Source of the DNA: NC2004 sp050874905
GTDB taxonomy: Bacteria > Bacillota > Clostridia > Lachnospirales > Lachnospiraceae
Direction: 5' to 3'
Assembly (NCBI GenBank): GCA_050874905.1
Contig: JBNMLP010000002.1
Span: 1-64,000 of the forward strand
Length of the DNA stretch: 64,000 bases
Position numbers and translations under genes: made by a program. A model generated the notes under the pieces. The model did not search any database. It was not told the DNA's origin and saw nothing but the letters and a program-made list of their open reading frames with translations. This document shows, piece after piece, positions 18,120-26,412 of the stretch (its first letter is position 1; each line of letters starts with the position of its first letter).

Positions 18120-18126
18120 CTTTCCC

Positions 18127-18155
18127 TTGTATTTGAAATGGGTGGATGGTATACT
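18127..18155 (+). promoter_or_regulatory. Promoter of the HD-hydrolase / L,D-transpeptidase pair
   Basis: TTGTAT (18127-18132), a 17-bp spacer, TATACT (18150-18155). Only 7 bp separate its -35 from the -35 of the divergent aroA promoter. Confidence 0.7.
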
Positions 18156-18203
18156 TGTTTTGTTTATGGGTGAACCGTGCATTGAGAATAAAGGAGACAA
18201 AGG

Positions 18204-18734
18204 ATGGTTTCAAAGGCAATAGTTTTTGCAACAAAGGCGCATGAGGGACAGTTCCGCAAAGCGACGAAGATTCCTTATATTCTTCACCCGATGGAATGTG
18301 CCGTGATCATTTCCGGCATGACAACGGACGAAGAGATGATTGCAGCGGCATTACTTCACGATACTGTGGAGGACTGCGATGTTACCATAGAGGACATCCG
18401 GAGGGAGTTTGGTTCTCGCGTTGCACAGTTTGTTGCAAGAGAATCGGAAGATAAGTCGAAGAGTTGGCAGGAACGCAAGCAGACAACGATCGATCAGCTG
18501 AGCAGTCATACCAAAGAGGAGTGTATGCTGGTGCTTGCAGATAAGCTGTCCAATATCCGTTCGATTACCCGCGATTATAAGGAATTGGGAGAAGCGTTAT
18601 GGGATCGTTTTCATGAAAAACGAAAAGAACGCATCGGCTGGTATTACAAAAGTATCGCCGAAAAACTTACCTGCCTGAGCGAATACGAACAGTATGCAGA
18701 ATACTGTCGTCTGGTAGAGCAGATCTTTGGATAA
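18204..18734 (+). CDS. HD-domain phosphohydrolase of the (p)ppGpp hydrolase (SpoT/MESH1-like) type
   Basis: A 176-residue single-domain protein. The hydrolase half of RelA/SpoT enzymes is recognisable: KAHEGQFRKATKIPYILHP near the N-terminus (first His ligand and RKATKIPY), ALLHDTVED (HD pair), and LADKLSNIRS (distal Asp). There is no synthetase or TGS/ACT domain, so it is a stand-alone hydrolase like small alarmone hydrolases; nucleotide substrates other than (p)ppGpp are possible. ATG follows aaaggagacaaagg. It is followed after 28 bases by an L,D-transpeptidase, which could link wall remodelling and stringent signalling, but that is speculation. Confidence 0.85.
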   Translation: MVSKAIVFATKAHEGQFRKATKIPYILHPMECAVIISGMTTDEEMIAAALLHDTVEDCDVTIEDIRREFGSRVAQFVARESEDKSKSWQERKQTTIDQLSSHTKEECMLVLADKLSNIRSITRDYKELGEALWDRFHEKRKERIGWYYKSIAEKLTCLSEYEQYAEYCRLVEQIFG

Positions 18735-18762
18735 TAATTAAGAATAGGAAGAGGAAGAAAAT

Positions 18763-20160
18763 ATGGGAATCGTAAAGAAGCAGGCAGCATTTTTGATCGC
18801 ATTGCTGCTTTTGTTAAGTTTAAGTTTTTCAGAAACAGGTGTGGTTTCTGCCAAAACAAAAAAGAGCAGTGAAAAACAAACAGAAAACAAAAAAGAGAAG
18901 ACGGAATATCCGTATCTGATCCAGGTGAATAAAGCAACCAATACGGTGACGATATTTGCCAAGGATGAGAATGGAAAATACAAAAAGCCGGTCAAGGCAA
19001 TGGTCTGTTCCGGTGGAGAGGCTACTCCGATTGGTACTTTCAAATCACCAAACAAGTACCGGTGGCAGCCATTGATGAATAATGTGTGGGGACAGTACTG
19101 TACACAGATTTACGGCAATTTTTTATTTCATTCGGTCTATTACATGAGCCGGAATCCGGGAGATCTTTCCGTTAGTGCATACAATGCATTAGGAACCACG
19201 GCATCCCATGGCTGTGTCCGTCTGACCTGTGGTGATGCAAAGTGGATGTATGATAACTGTCCGCTTGGTACAACGATCAAGATCATTAACGGTACGAAAA
19301 AAGATGACCCGTTAGGTAAGCCAAAAGCGATGAAGATCAGTACAAAATGGGATCCGACAGATCCAACACCGGGAAATCCATGGCACAACCAGCTGATAAA
19401 GGTTACAGCCAAGCGCAAAACCATCGAGTATGGCAAAAAGATCAAGAATCTTAAAAGTCTTGTAACACTTACTGATGTTACCGGACGAAATGTAAACAAA
19501 GAAACATATCTGAAAGTTTCCGGTTCGATCAATACGAAAAAGCTGGGAAATTATGATGTTGTATATAAAACGACAGATAAAGCAGGGCGTTATAAAGAAA
19601 AAACCGTGTCATTTTCTGTTGTAGATACGAAGAAACCGGTATTTTCCGGATTGGATGCTGTAACACTCGAGCGGAATGCAAGTTTCAATCCGTTAAAAGG
19701 AGTAAAAGCAAACATGGTTTCCGGTCAAAAACTCAAAAAAGAGCAGATCAAGGTAAAAGGAACGGTAAAGACCGATACGTGTGGGGTATATAAATTGACC
19801 TACAAAGTAAAAGGCACCAACAAAAAAACAGCTATCAAAACGAGAACAGTAAAGGTTGTTGATACAAAGAAGCCGGAGCTCAATGGAGTCAATAATACCT
19901 CGCTCACACAGACCTTTCAAAATGAAACACAATGCATAGAAGCGATCAAAGCGGATGTTATGGCACATGTTTCGATCAAGGACAATGGCCAAAAAATTGC
20001 AGCAGAGAAGGTTGCTTCCATGATATTACTGGGAGTAAATAAGACTGCAGAGAATACTTATCAGGTTACGGTTACGGTAACAGACGCTACAAAGAACACC
20101 ACAAAGAAAATGGTAACTTATACAGTACAGCCGTTTGTTACTGCCACACCGGCAGCTTAA
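18763..20160 (+). CDS. Secreted L,D-transpeptidase (YkuD) with C-terminal Ig/cadherin-like repeats
   Basis: A 465-residue exported protein. A signal peptide covers about residues 1-30 (hydrophobic core LIALLLLLSLSFS). The YkuD domain spans about 48-177 and holds the catalytic motif SHGCVRL with Cys151 as nucleophile and His149. Residues about 205-460 are two to three beta-rich modules, each starting after VVDTKKP, resembling bacterial Ig-like or cadherin-type repeats. L,D-transpeptidases make 3-3 peptidoglycan cross-links or attach proteins; the repeats probably bind the wall. RBS aggaagaggaag. No cell-wall sorting signal is seen. Confidence 0.9.
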   Translation: MGIVKKQAAFLIALLLLLSLSFSETGVVSAKTKKSSEKQTENKKEKTEYPYLIQVNKATNTVTIFAKDENGKYKKPVKAMVCSGGEATPIGTFKSPNKYRWQPLMNNVWGQYCTQIYGNFLFHSVYYMSRNPGDLSVSAYNALGTTASHGCVRLTCGDAKWMYDNCPLGTTIKIINGTKKDDPLGKPKAMKISTKWDPTDPTPGNPWHNQLIKVTAKRKTIEYGKKIKNLKSLVTLTDVTGRNVNKETYLKVSGSINTKKLGNYDVVYKTTDKAGRYKEKTVSFSVVDTKKPVFSGLDAVTLERNASFNPLKGVKANMVSGQKLKKEQIKVKGTVKTDTCGVYKLTYKVKGTNKKTAIKTRTVKVVDTKKPELNGVNNTSLTQTFQNETQCIEAIKADVMAHVSIKDNGQKIAAEKVASMILLGVNKTAENTYQVTVTVTDATKNTTKKMVTYTVQPFVTATPAA

Positions 20161-20201
20161 TTAAAGAGAACATTGTAAGACACATATTTAAGGAGGAGAC
20201 T

Positions 20202-21872
20202 ATGAAAACAGACATTCAGATCGCACAGGAAGCAGAATTATTCCACATCAAAGAGGTAGCCAAAAAACTGGATATTTCCGAAGATGATCTGGAATTTTAT
20301 GGAAAATATAAAGCAAAGCTTTCCGATGATTTGATGAATCGGGTAAAAGAGAAAGAAGATGGAAAGCTGATCCTGGTAACAGCGATCAATCCTACTCCGG
20401 CAGGAGAGGGAAAGACCACGATCACAGTTGGTTTAGGAGAAGCTTTTGGTGTGCTTGGAAAAAAAGCTGTGATCGCACTTCGTGAGCCATCCTTAGGACC
20501 TTGCTTTGGTATCAAAGGAGGAGCCGCCGGTGGTGGATATGCGCAGGTTGTACCGATGGAAGATCTGAATCTTCATTTTACCGGCGATTTTCATGCCATA
20601 ACTTCTGCAAATAATCTGTTAGCTGCCATGCTTGACAATCATTTACAGCAGGGCAATGCTCTTCGCATTGATCCGAAACAGATCGTATGGAAGCGTTGTC
20701 TTGATATGAATGACCGTGCGCTTCGTAATGTCGTGATCGGTATGGGTGGAAAAATGGATGGTGTGGTTCGTCAGGATCGTTTCCAGATCACCGTGGCATC
20801 CGAGATCATGGCCATTTTATGTCTGGCAAATGATATGGCAGATCTAAAGGATCGTTTAAGTAAGATCATCGTAGCATATAATGTGGATGGTGAGCCTGTG
20901 ACAGCAAAGGATTTAAAGGCGGTTGGTTCTATGGCTGCCCTGCTGAAGGATGCGATCAAACCAAACCTGATCCAGACGTTAGAGCATACGCCGGCACTGG
21001 TACATGGCGGACCATTTGCCAATATTGCACATGGTTGTAACAGTGTACGTGCAACAAAAATGGCATTAAAACTTGCAGATTATGTTGTGACGGAAGCTGG
21101 CTTTGGGGCAGATCTTGGTGCAGAGAAATTCTTGGATATCAAGTGCCGTATGGCAGGTTTAAAACCGGATGCTGTTGTCCTGGTAGCAACTGTCCGGGCA
21201 TTAAAATATAATGGTGGCGTACCAAAGGCAGAACTTGGTGCAGAGAATCTGGATGCTTTAAAGAATGGTATCTGCAATCTGGAGAAGCATATTGAGAATC
21301 TGCAGAAATTTAATGTTCCGGTTGTGGTAACATTAAATCGTTTTGTAACGGATTCCGAGGCGGAACTTCAGTTTATTGAGAACTTCTGTAAGGAACGTGG
21401 CTGTGAATTTGCACTTTCTGACGTATGGGAGAAAGGCGGCGAAGGCGGTGTTGCTTTGGCACAGGCGGTATTACAGACGATTGAAACTAAACCTTCTCAT
21501 TATGCTCCGCTTTATGACGACTCCCTTTCTATTGAAGAAAAGATTGAAACGATCGCAAAAGAGATCTATGGTGCAAGAAGTGTCAGCTATTCCAAAGCTG
21601 CAAAGAAATCTCTTGCAAAGATTGCAGAAATGGGAATGGAAAGCTTCCCGGTTTGTATGGCGAAAACGCAGTACAGCTTATCGGATGATTCAAAGAAGCT
21701 CGGACGTCCGACTGATTTTGATATTACAGTAAATGAAATTTATGTCAGTGCCGGTGCCGGCTTTGTAGTTGCGATCACCGGATCGATCATGACAATGCCA
21801 GGACTTCCAAAGGTTCCGGCTGCGGAAGGAATTGATGTGAATGATGACGGTGTGATTACTGGATTATTCTAA
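20202..21872 (+). CDS. fhs: Formate-tetrahydrofolate ligase
   Basis: Makes 10-formyl-THF from formate, THF and ATP. 556 residues, the standard length. The P-loop-like NPTPAGEGKTT lies near residue 66; other signatures are GGGYAQV, FTGDFHAI and the late GSIMTMPGLPK. RBS aaggaggag at a good distance. Next to folD (18 bases apart), so the two enzymes convert formate to methylene-THF for purine, thymidylate and, in acetogens, Wood-Ljungdahl methyl-branch metabolism. Whether this organism is an acetogen cannot be told here. Confidence 0.97.
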   Translation: MKTDIQIAQEAELFHIKEVAKKLDISEDDLEFYGKYKAKLSDDLMNRVKEKEDGKLILVTAINPTPAGEGKTTITVGLGEAFGVLGKKAVIALREPSLGPCFGIKGGAAGGGYAQVVPMEDLNLHFTGDFHAITSANNLLAAMLDNHLQQGNALRIDPKQIVWKRCLDMNDRALRNVVIGMGGKMDGVVRQDRFQITVASEIMAILCLANDMADLKDRLSKIIVAYNVDGEPVTAKDLKAVGSMAALLKDAIKPNLIQTLEHTPALVHGGPFANIAHGCNSVRATKMALKLADYVVTEAGFGADLGAEKFLDIKCRMAGLKPDAVVLVATVRALKYNGGVPKAELGAENLDALKNGICNLEKHIENLQKFNVPVVVTLNRFVTDSEAELQFIENFCKERGCEFALSDVWEKGGEGGVALAQAVLQTIETKPSHYAPLYDDSLSIEEKIETIAKEIYGARSVSYSKAAKKSLAKIAEMGMESFPVCMAKTQYSLSDDSKKLGRPTDFDITVNEIYVSAGAGFVVAITGSIMTMPGLPKVPAAEGIDVNDDGVITGLF

Positions 21873-21889
21873 TGATTTAGGAGGATAAA

Positions 21890-22738
21890 ATGGCGCAATT
21901 AATTGATGGAAAGGCGATTGCAGCCCAGATAAAAGAAGAATTAAAAGAACAAGTAGCAGCGTTAAAAGAACAGGGAAGAGAAGTGTCACTCGCTGTGATA
22001 CAGGTAGGAGAGGACAAGGCTTCCAGTGTTTATGTCAACAATAAAAAGAAGGCCTGTGAGTATATCGGGATCCGTTCTTTGAGTTACCATCTTCCAGAGG
22101 AAGTATCTGAAGAAGAGTTATTGAAGTTGATCAATACTCTCAATCAGGATGATGCTGTCAATGGTATTTTAGTGCAGCTTCCGGTGCCAAAGCATATTGA
22201 TGAAGACCGCGTGATCAAGGCGATCGATCCGAAAAAGGATGTGGATGGATTCCATCCACAAAGTGTGGGTGCCTTAAGCATTGGACAGCCGGGATTTGTT
22301 TCCTGTACCCCTGCGGGCATCATTGAACTATTAAAACGAAGCAATGTAGAGATCACAGGAAAAGAGTGTGTGGTAGTAGGCCGGAGCAACATTGTCGGTA
22401 AACCAATGGCACTTCTTTTGCTCCGTGAAAATGGTACAGTAACGGTATGCCATTCTAAAACGGCGGATCTTCGTGCGGTTACGAAACGGGCAGATATTTT
22501 AGTGGTTGCGATTGGAAAACCACAGTTTATTGATGAAACCTATGTCAAGGAGGGGGCAGTTGTGATCGATGTCGGAATTCACCGGGATGAGAACAACAGG
22601 CTTCGTGGTGATGTGAATTTTGACCGTGTGAAGGATGTGGCAGAGAAGATCACTCCGGTTCCGGGCGGTGTAGGTCCGATGACCATTTGCATGTTGATGC
22701 ACAATGTAGTAAAGGCAGAAGAGATGCAAAGAAAGTAA
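21890..22738 (+). CDS. folD: Bifunctional methylene-THF dehydrogenase / methenyl-THF cyclohydrolase
   Basis: Interconverts 5,10-methylene-THF, methenyl-THF and 10-formyl-THF with NADP. The 282-residue protein has the catalytic Lys in YVNNKKKACEYIG, the GILVQLPVPKH motif, the VVGRSNIVGKPMA nucleotide-binding loop and C-terminal PVPGGVGPMTI. RBS ttaggagg. It follows fhs and precedes rimO by 9 bases in the same operon. Confidence 0.97.
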   Translation: MAQLIDGKAIAAQIKEELKEQVAALKEQGREVSLAVIQVGEDKASSVYVNNKKKACEYIGIRSLSYHLPEEVSEEELLKLINTLNQDDAVNGILVQLPVPKHIDEDRVIKAIDPKKDVDGFHPQSVGALSIGQPGFVSCTPAGIIELLKRSNVEITGKECVVVGRSNIVGKPMALLLLRENGTVTVCHSKTADLRAVTKRADILVVAIGKPQFIDETYVKEGAVVIDVGIHRDENNRLRGDVNFDRVKDVAEKITPVPGGVGPMTICMLMHNVVKAEEMQRK

Positions 22739-22747
22739 GGAGACACT

Positions 22748-24088
22748 ATGAACGTATTTTTCGTATCCTTAGGATGTGACAAAAACCTTGTGGACAGCGA
22801 AGTGATGCTTGGAATTTTAAACAGAGAAGGGTATCAGATCGTCGATCAGGAAGAAGAAGCAGACGTGATCGTTGTGAATACCTGCTGTTTTATCCATGAT
22901 GCCAAGGAAGAGAGTATTGAAACGATATTAGAGTGTGCACAGTATAAGAAAACAGGGCGGCTGCAGGTGCTTGTGGTGACCGGATGTTTGGCACAGCGTT
23001 ACAAGGATGATATTCTTGCGGAGATTCCGGAAGTAGATGTGGTACTCGGAAGCAGCTCATATGATGAGATTGCGGCAGTGATCCGTAAGGCTGTTTCAGA
23101 CAAACAGAAGATCACACTCGATAAAGGAATCAATTATCTGTCCAAGGTGACCGGAGGAAGAATCGGCAGTGCCGAGAGTTACTGCTCTTATTTAAAGATT
23201 GCAGAGGGTTGTGACAAGCATTGTACCTACTGTATCATCCCGAAGCTGCGCGGCTCGTACCGCAGTATTCCGATGGAGGACGTCCTTGCCAATGCAAAGG
23301 AACTGGCACAAAATGGTGCAGTGGAATTGAATCTTGTGGCACAGGAGATCACCGTATATGGTGTAGATCTGTATGGCAAAAAAATGCTTCCGACGCTGTT
23401 GAAAAAGCTTTGTGAGATAGAGGAGATCAAGTGGATCAGATTGCTTTACTGTTATCCGGAGGAGATCACGGAGGAATTGATCGATGTGATGGCAGAGGAA
23501 GAAAAGATCTGCCACTATATCGATATGCCGATCCAGCACAGCGAAGATGCGGAGTTGAAGCGGATGGGACGAAGAACTTCCAAAGCAGAACTGGTTCATG
23601 TGATTCAGCATTTGCGAGAACGGATTCCAGATATTGCGATCCGTACTACGTTGATCACAGGATTTCCGGGAGAGACAGAGGAAGAGTTTGAAGCACTTTA
23701 CCGTTTTGTCAATGAAATGGAGTTTGACCGTCTGGGCGTTTTCCCATATTCCATGGAAGAAGGAACCGCTGCTGCAGAATTACCGGATCAGATACCAGAG
23801 CAGACAAAACAGCAGCGGCGCGCGGAACTGATGGAGCTGCAGCAGGCCATTTCCTATGAAAATGATGAAAAAATGGTAGGAAAGACGATCCCGGTTCTGA
23901 TCGAAGGATATTTGTATGAAGATGATATTTATGTGGGACGAAGCTACAAAGATGCCAAGGGTGTCGATGGAAATGTGTTTGTTTCCTCAGAAGAAGAACT
24001 GATTTCCGGAACGATCGTACCGGTTCAGATCACCGATTTTAAAGAATATGATTTGATAGGAGAGCGAGTGTATGAATTTACCAAATAA
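22748..24088 (+). CDS. rimO: Ribosomal protein uS12 (Asp) methylthiotransferase
   Basis: A radical-SAM methylthiotransferase of 446 residues that modifies an Asp of ribosomal protein S12. The N-terminal UPF0004 domain has FVSLGCDKNLVDSE with three Cys ligands (others in NTCCFIH and TGCLAQ). The radical-SAM CX3CX2C motif is CDKHCTYC. A C-terminal TRAM domain follows. SLGCDKN and CDKHCTYCIIPK favour RimO over MiaB. The last 17 bases overlap pgsA. Confidence 0.95.
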   Translation: MNVFFVSLGCDKNLVDSEVMLGILNREGYQIVDQEEEADVIVVNTCCFIHDAKEESIETILECAQYKKTGRLQVLVVTGCLAQRYKDDILAEIPEVDVVLGSSSYDEIAAVIRKAVSDKQKITLDKGINYLSKVTGGRIGSAESYCSYLKIAEGCDKHCTYCIIPKLRGSYRSIPMEDVLANAKELAQNGAVELNLVAQEITVYGVDLYGKKMLPTLLKKLCEIEEIKWIRLLYCYPEEITEELIDVMAEEEKICHYIDMPIQHSEDAELKRMGRRTSKAELVHVIQHLRERIPDIAIRTTLITGFPGETEEEFEALYRFVNEMEFDRLGVFPYSMEEGTAAAELPDQIPEQTKQQRRAELMELQQAISYENDEKMVGKTIPVLIEGYLYEDDIYVGRSYKDAKGVDGNVFVSSEEELISGTIVPVQITDFKEYDLIGERVYEFTK

Positions 24089-24617
24089 GATCACGTTATT
24101 ACGTGTTATTTTAATTCCTTTTTTTATTGTGTTTATGATGCTTGACGGAAGCGCGTTTCAGTGGGCGGCACTGATCGTTTATGTGGTAGCCAGTTTAACT
24201 GATTTTGTAGATGGTCAGCTTGCAAGACGGATGAATCTTGTCACCGATTTTGGTAAATTTATGGATCCGTTGGCAGATAAAATGCTGGTTGCAGCTGCGA
24301 TGATCCTGTTTGTGGAGCGTGGGATCATGCCGGCATGGGTAGTGATCGTCATTATTGCAAGAGAGTTTATTGTCAGTGGTTTCCGTATGATCGCTGCGGA
24401 AAAAGGAGTAGTGATCGCTGCCGGATGGTGGGGAAAGATCAAAACCGCAGAGAGTATGGTGATGCTTGTCCTGATCCTTTTATTTGAAGCGTTAGGTTTA
24501 CATGACGGTGCTGTTTATGTGATAGAACAGGTATTGATCTATCTTGCTATGGTACTTACGATCATTTCTATGATCGATTATCTTGTAAAGAATAAGGGAG
24601 TTATTGAAAGCTGTTAG
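24072..24617 (+). CDS. pgsA: CDP-diacylglycerol-glycerol-3-phosphate 3-phosphatidyltransferase
   Basis: A membrane enzyme of 181 residues that makes phosphatidylglycerol-phosphate from CDP-diacylglycerol, the product of CdsA. The CDP-alcohol phosphotransferase motif D-x2-DG-x2-AR-x8-G-x3-D-x3-D is seen as DFVDGQLARRM then DFGKFMDPLADK. About five membrane segments. The ATG lies within the end of rimO with taggagag upstream. The rimO-pgsA-cinA-recA order is common in Firmicutes. Confidence 0.95.
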   Translation: MNLPNKITLLRVILIPFFIVFMMLDGSAFQWAALIVYVVASLTDFVDGQLARRMNLVTDFGKFMDPLADKMLVAAAMILFVERGIMPAWVVIVIIAREFIVSGFRMIAAEKGVVIAAGWWGKIKTAESMVMLVLILLFEALGLHDGAVYVIEQVLIYLAMVLTIISMIDYLVKNKGVIESC

Positions 24618-24631
24618 AAAGGGATGATACA

Positions 24632-25156
24632 ATGTATCAGAAAGTGGATGCACTGAGCGAAGAAGAGGTAACAAAATACAAGGTGCATATGCCGTTGGAA
24701 GAACAGGTTGTGATGGCGTTACAACAGCAGAATAAGACGATCTGCTGTGCGGAAAGCTGTACAGGAGGACTGCTTTCTGCCACATTGATCAATGTGGCCG
24801 GTGCCTCGGATGTTTTGATGGAAGGCTATGTAACGTATTCCAATGAAGCCAAACATCGTCTGCTTCAGGTATCCGAAGAAACCCTTCAAAAAAAAGGTGC
24901 AGTTTCTTATGATACTGCCGCACAGATGGCATATGGAGCCGCGCAGGCCGCACATGCCTCCGTTGCCTGTGCAACGACCGGAATTGCGGGACCTGGTGGT
25001 GGAACGAAAGAAAAGCCGGTGGGACTGGTGTATATCGGCATTTATGTTTGTGGAACGACTTATGTCGCACAGTGTCATTTTTCCGGGGATCGGCAGACAG
25101 TTCGTAAAAAGGCGGTAGAACAGGCTTTTTCATTGTTATTGCAAAGACTTGGCTGA
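24632..25156 (+). CDS. Nicotinamide-nucleotide amidohydrolase (CinA C-terminal domain, PncC)
   Basis: A 174-residue protein matching only the C-terminal amidohydrolase domain of CinA. It turns nicotinamide mononucleotide to nicotinate mononucleotide for NAD recycling. Motifs: CCAESCTGGLLSATL, VTYSNEAKHRLL, and ATTGIAGPGGGT. An extra 25 residues at the N-terminus precede the domain. The N-terminal molybdopterin-binding-like domain of full CinA is absent, a common stand-alone form. Last gene of the operon before the recA leader. Confidence 0.92.
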   Translation: MYQKVDALSEEEVTKYKVHMPLEEQVVMALQQQNKTICCAESCTGGLLSATLINVAGASDVLMEGYVTYSNEAKHRLLQVSEETLQKKGAVSYDTAAQMAYGAAQAAHASVACATTGIAGPGGGTKEKPVGLVYIGIYVCGTTYVAQCHFSGDRQTVRKKAVEQAFSLLLQRLG

Positions 25157-25167
25157 TGTGATAGAAT
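25139..25167 (+). promoter_or_regulatory. Candidate distal recA promoter inside the 3' end of the pncC gene
   Basis: TTGCAA (25139-25144), a 17-bp spacer, TAGAAT (25162-25167) preceded by TGA. Transcription would begin near 25174 and run at once into the hairpin at 25191-25257. Confidence 0.45.
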
Positions 25168-25190
25168 AAACAGGAAATACAAGGATTCAG

Positions 25191-25257
25191 AAGTGTACAT
25201 GTGATTGGGAACAGATAAATTTTAATGTTGTTCTCGAACAAATGTACACTTTTTTTG
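25191..25257 (+). terminator. Terminator-like long-loop hairpin upstream of recA
   Basis: The arm aagtgtacat (25191-25200) pairs with atgtacactt (25242-25251) and a run of T follows. Inside the loop, gggaaca can pair with tgttctc, extending the structure. It may end the fhs-pncC transcript or attenuate recA. The right arm overlaps a LexA box. Confidence 0.55.
25235..25247 (+). promoter_or_regulatory. LexA (SOS) box 1 upstream of recA
   Basis: CGAACAAATGTAC fits the Gram-positive LexA consensus CGAACRNRYGTTY at 12 of 13 positions. It lies 20 bp before the recA -35 and inside the right arm of the hairpin. Confidence 0.65.
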
Positions 25258-25266
25258 TCAAATCTA

Positions 25267-25295
25267 TTGACAGTGGCAGTGAATTAGTATATTAT
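25267..25295 (+). promoter_or_regulatory. recA: Main recA promoter
   Basis: TTGACA (25267-25272), a 17-bp spacer, TATTAT (25290-25295). A LexA box starts 14 bp after the -10, so repressor would cover the transcription start region. Confidence 0.72.
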
Positions 25296-25308
25296 GAGTA
25301 CAGTTTAC

Positions 25309-25321
25309 CGAACATATTTTC
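25309..25321 (+). promoter_or_regulatory. LexA (SOS) box 2 at the recA start site
   Basis: CGAACATATTTTC fits CGAACRNRYGTTY at 12 of 13 positions and sits between the recA -10 and its RBS. Two boxes on either side of the promoter suggest tight SOS control. Confidence 0.65.
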
Positions 25322-25367
25322 GAAACTGGTTATAGTATGGGATTATTTTGAAAAGGAGATTACAGTT

Positions 25368-26411
25368 ATGGCAAGACAGGATGATAAGCTGAAAGCGCTT
25401 GACGCTGCGATCATGCAGATTGAGAAGAGCTACGGAAAAGGGGCGATCATGAAACTCGGGGATCAGGGAAAGGATCTGAATATCGAGACCACCCCTACAG
25501 GTTCCATCAGTTTGGATATTGCATTGGGAGTAGGAGGCATTCCAAAGGGACGAGTGATCGAGATTTACGGACCAGAGTCCAGTGGTAAGACGACAGTTAC
25601 TTTACATATGATCGCAGAGGTTCAGAAACGTGGCGGTATAGCGGGATTTGTGGATGCAGAGCATGCACTGGACCCAGTATATGCAAAGAAGATCGGCGTT
25701 GACATTGATAATTTATATATTTCACAGCCGGATAATGGAGAACAGGCATTAGAGATTACAGAGACGCTGGTTCGCTCCGGTGCGGTTGATATTGTGATCG
25801 TGGATTCTGTGGCGGCATTGGTACCAAAAGCAGAAATAGATGGGGAGATGGGAGATTCCCATGTAGGTCTTCAGGCACGTCTGATGTCACAAGCACTTCG
25901 TAAACTGACGGCCGTGATCAGTAAGTCCAACTGCAGTGTTGTATTTATCAACCAGCTTCGTGAGAAGGTTGGTGTGATGTTTGGTAACCCGGAGACAACA
26001 ACAGGTGGACGTGCGTTAAAGTATTATTCTTCTATTCGTATGGATGTACGCAGAATCGAGACATTAAAGGCGAATGGTGAGATGATCGGTAACCGTACCC
26101 GTGTGAAGGTTGTAAAGAACAAGATTGCTCCGCCATTCCGTGAAGCAGAGTTTGATATTATGTTCGGAGAAGGTATTTCTTCCGAAGGAGACATTTTAGA
26201 CCTTGCTGCAAACAGTGATATTGTGAACAAGAGTGGTGCATGGTATGCCTACAAGGGTGAAAAGATTGGTCAGGGACGTGAGAATGCTAAGAAATTCCTA
26301 AAAGAGAATCCGGCAGTATGTCAGGAGATCGAACAGTTGGTACGGGCACATTATGGACTTGCAACAGAAGGTACTGCAGAGACACAGACGGAAGAGACAA
26401 AGGAATCTTAA
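25368..26411 (+). CDS. recA: Recombinase RecA
   Basis: The ATP-dependent strand-exchange protein and co-protease for LexA. 347 residues. Walker A GPESSGKTT, Walker B VDIVIVDSVAAL, the L1 region GDSHVGLQARLMSQALRKL, the L2 region FINQLREKVGVMFGNPETTTGG. The C-terminal tail is acidic (Glu and Thr rich), as usual. The start is the ATG at 25368 after aaaaggagatt; the frame is open further upstream into the promoter and LexA box, which are not coding. Followed one base after the stop by recX. Confidence 0.98.
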   Translation: MARQDDKLKALDAAIMQIEKSYGKGAIMKLGDQGKDLNIETTPTGSISLDIALGVGGIPKGRVIEIYGPESSGKTTVTLHMIAEVQKRGGIAGFVDAEHALDPVYAKKIGVDIDNLYISQPDNGEQALEITETLVRSGAVDIVIVDSVAALVPKAEIDGEMGDSHVGLQARLMSQALRKLTAVISKSNCSVVFINQLREKVGVMFGNPETTTGGRALKYYSSIRMDVRRIETLKANGEMIGNRTRVKVVKNKIAPPFREAEFDIMFGEGISSEGDILDLAANSDIVNKSGAWYAYKGEKIGQGRENAKKFLKENPAVCQEIEQLVRAHYGLATEGTAETQTEETKES

Positions 26412-26412
26412 T

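Noticed and set aside
20161..20201. THF riboswitch upstream of fhs
   Set aside because: Only 41 bases separate the stop of the preceding gene and fhs, too short for such a riboswitch.
25242..25367. Possible longer N-terminus of RecA
   Set aside because: This span contains the promoter, LexA box and RBS; RecA proteins start at MARQDDK-type sequence.
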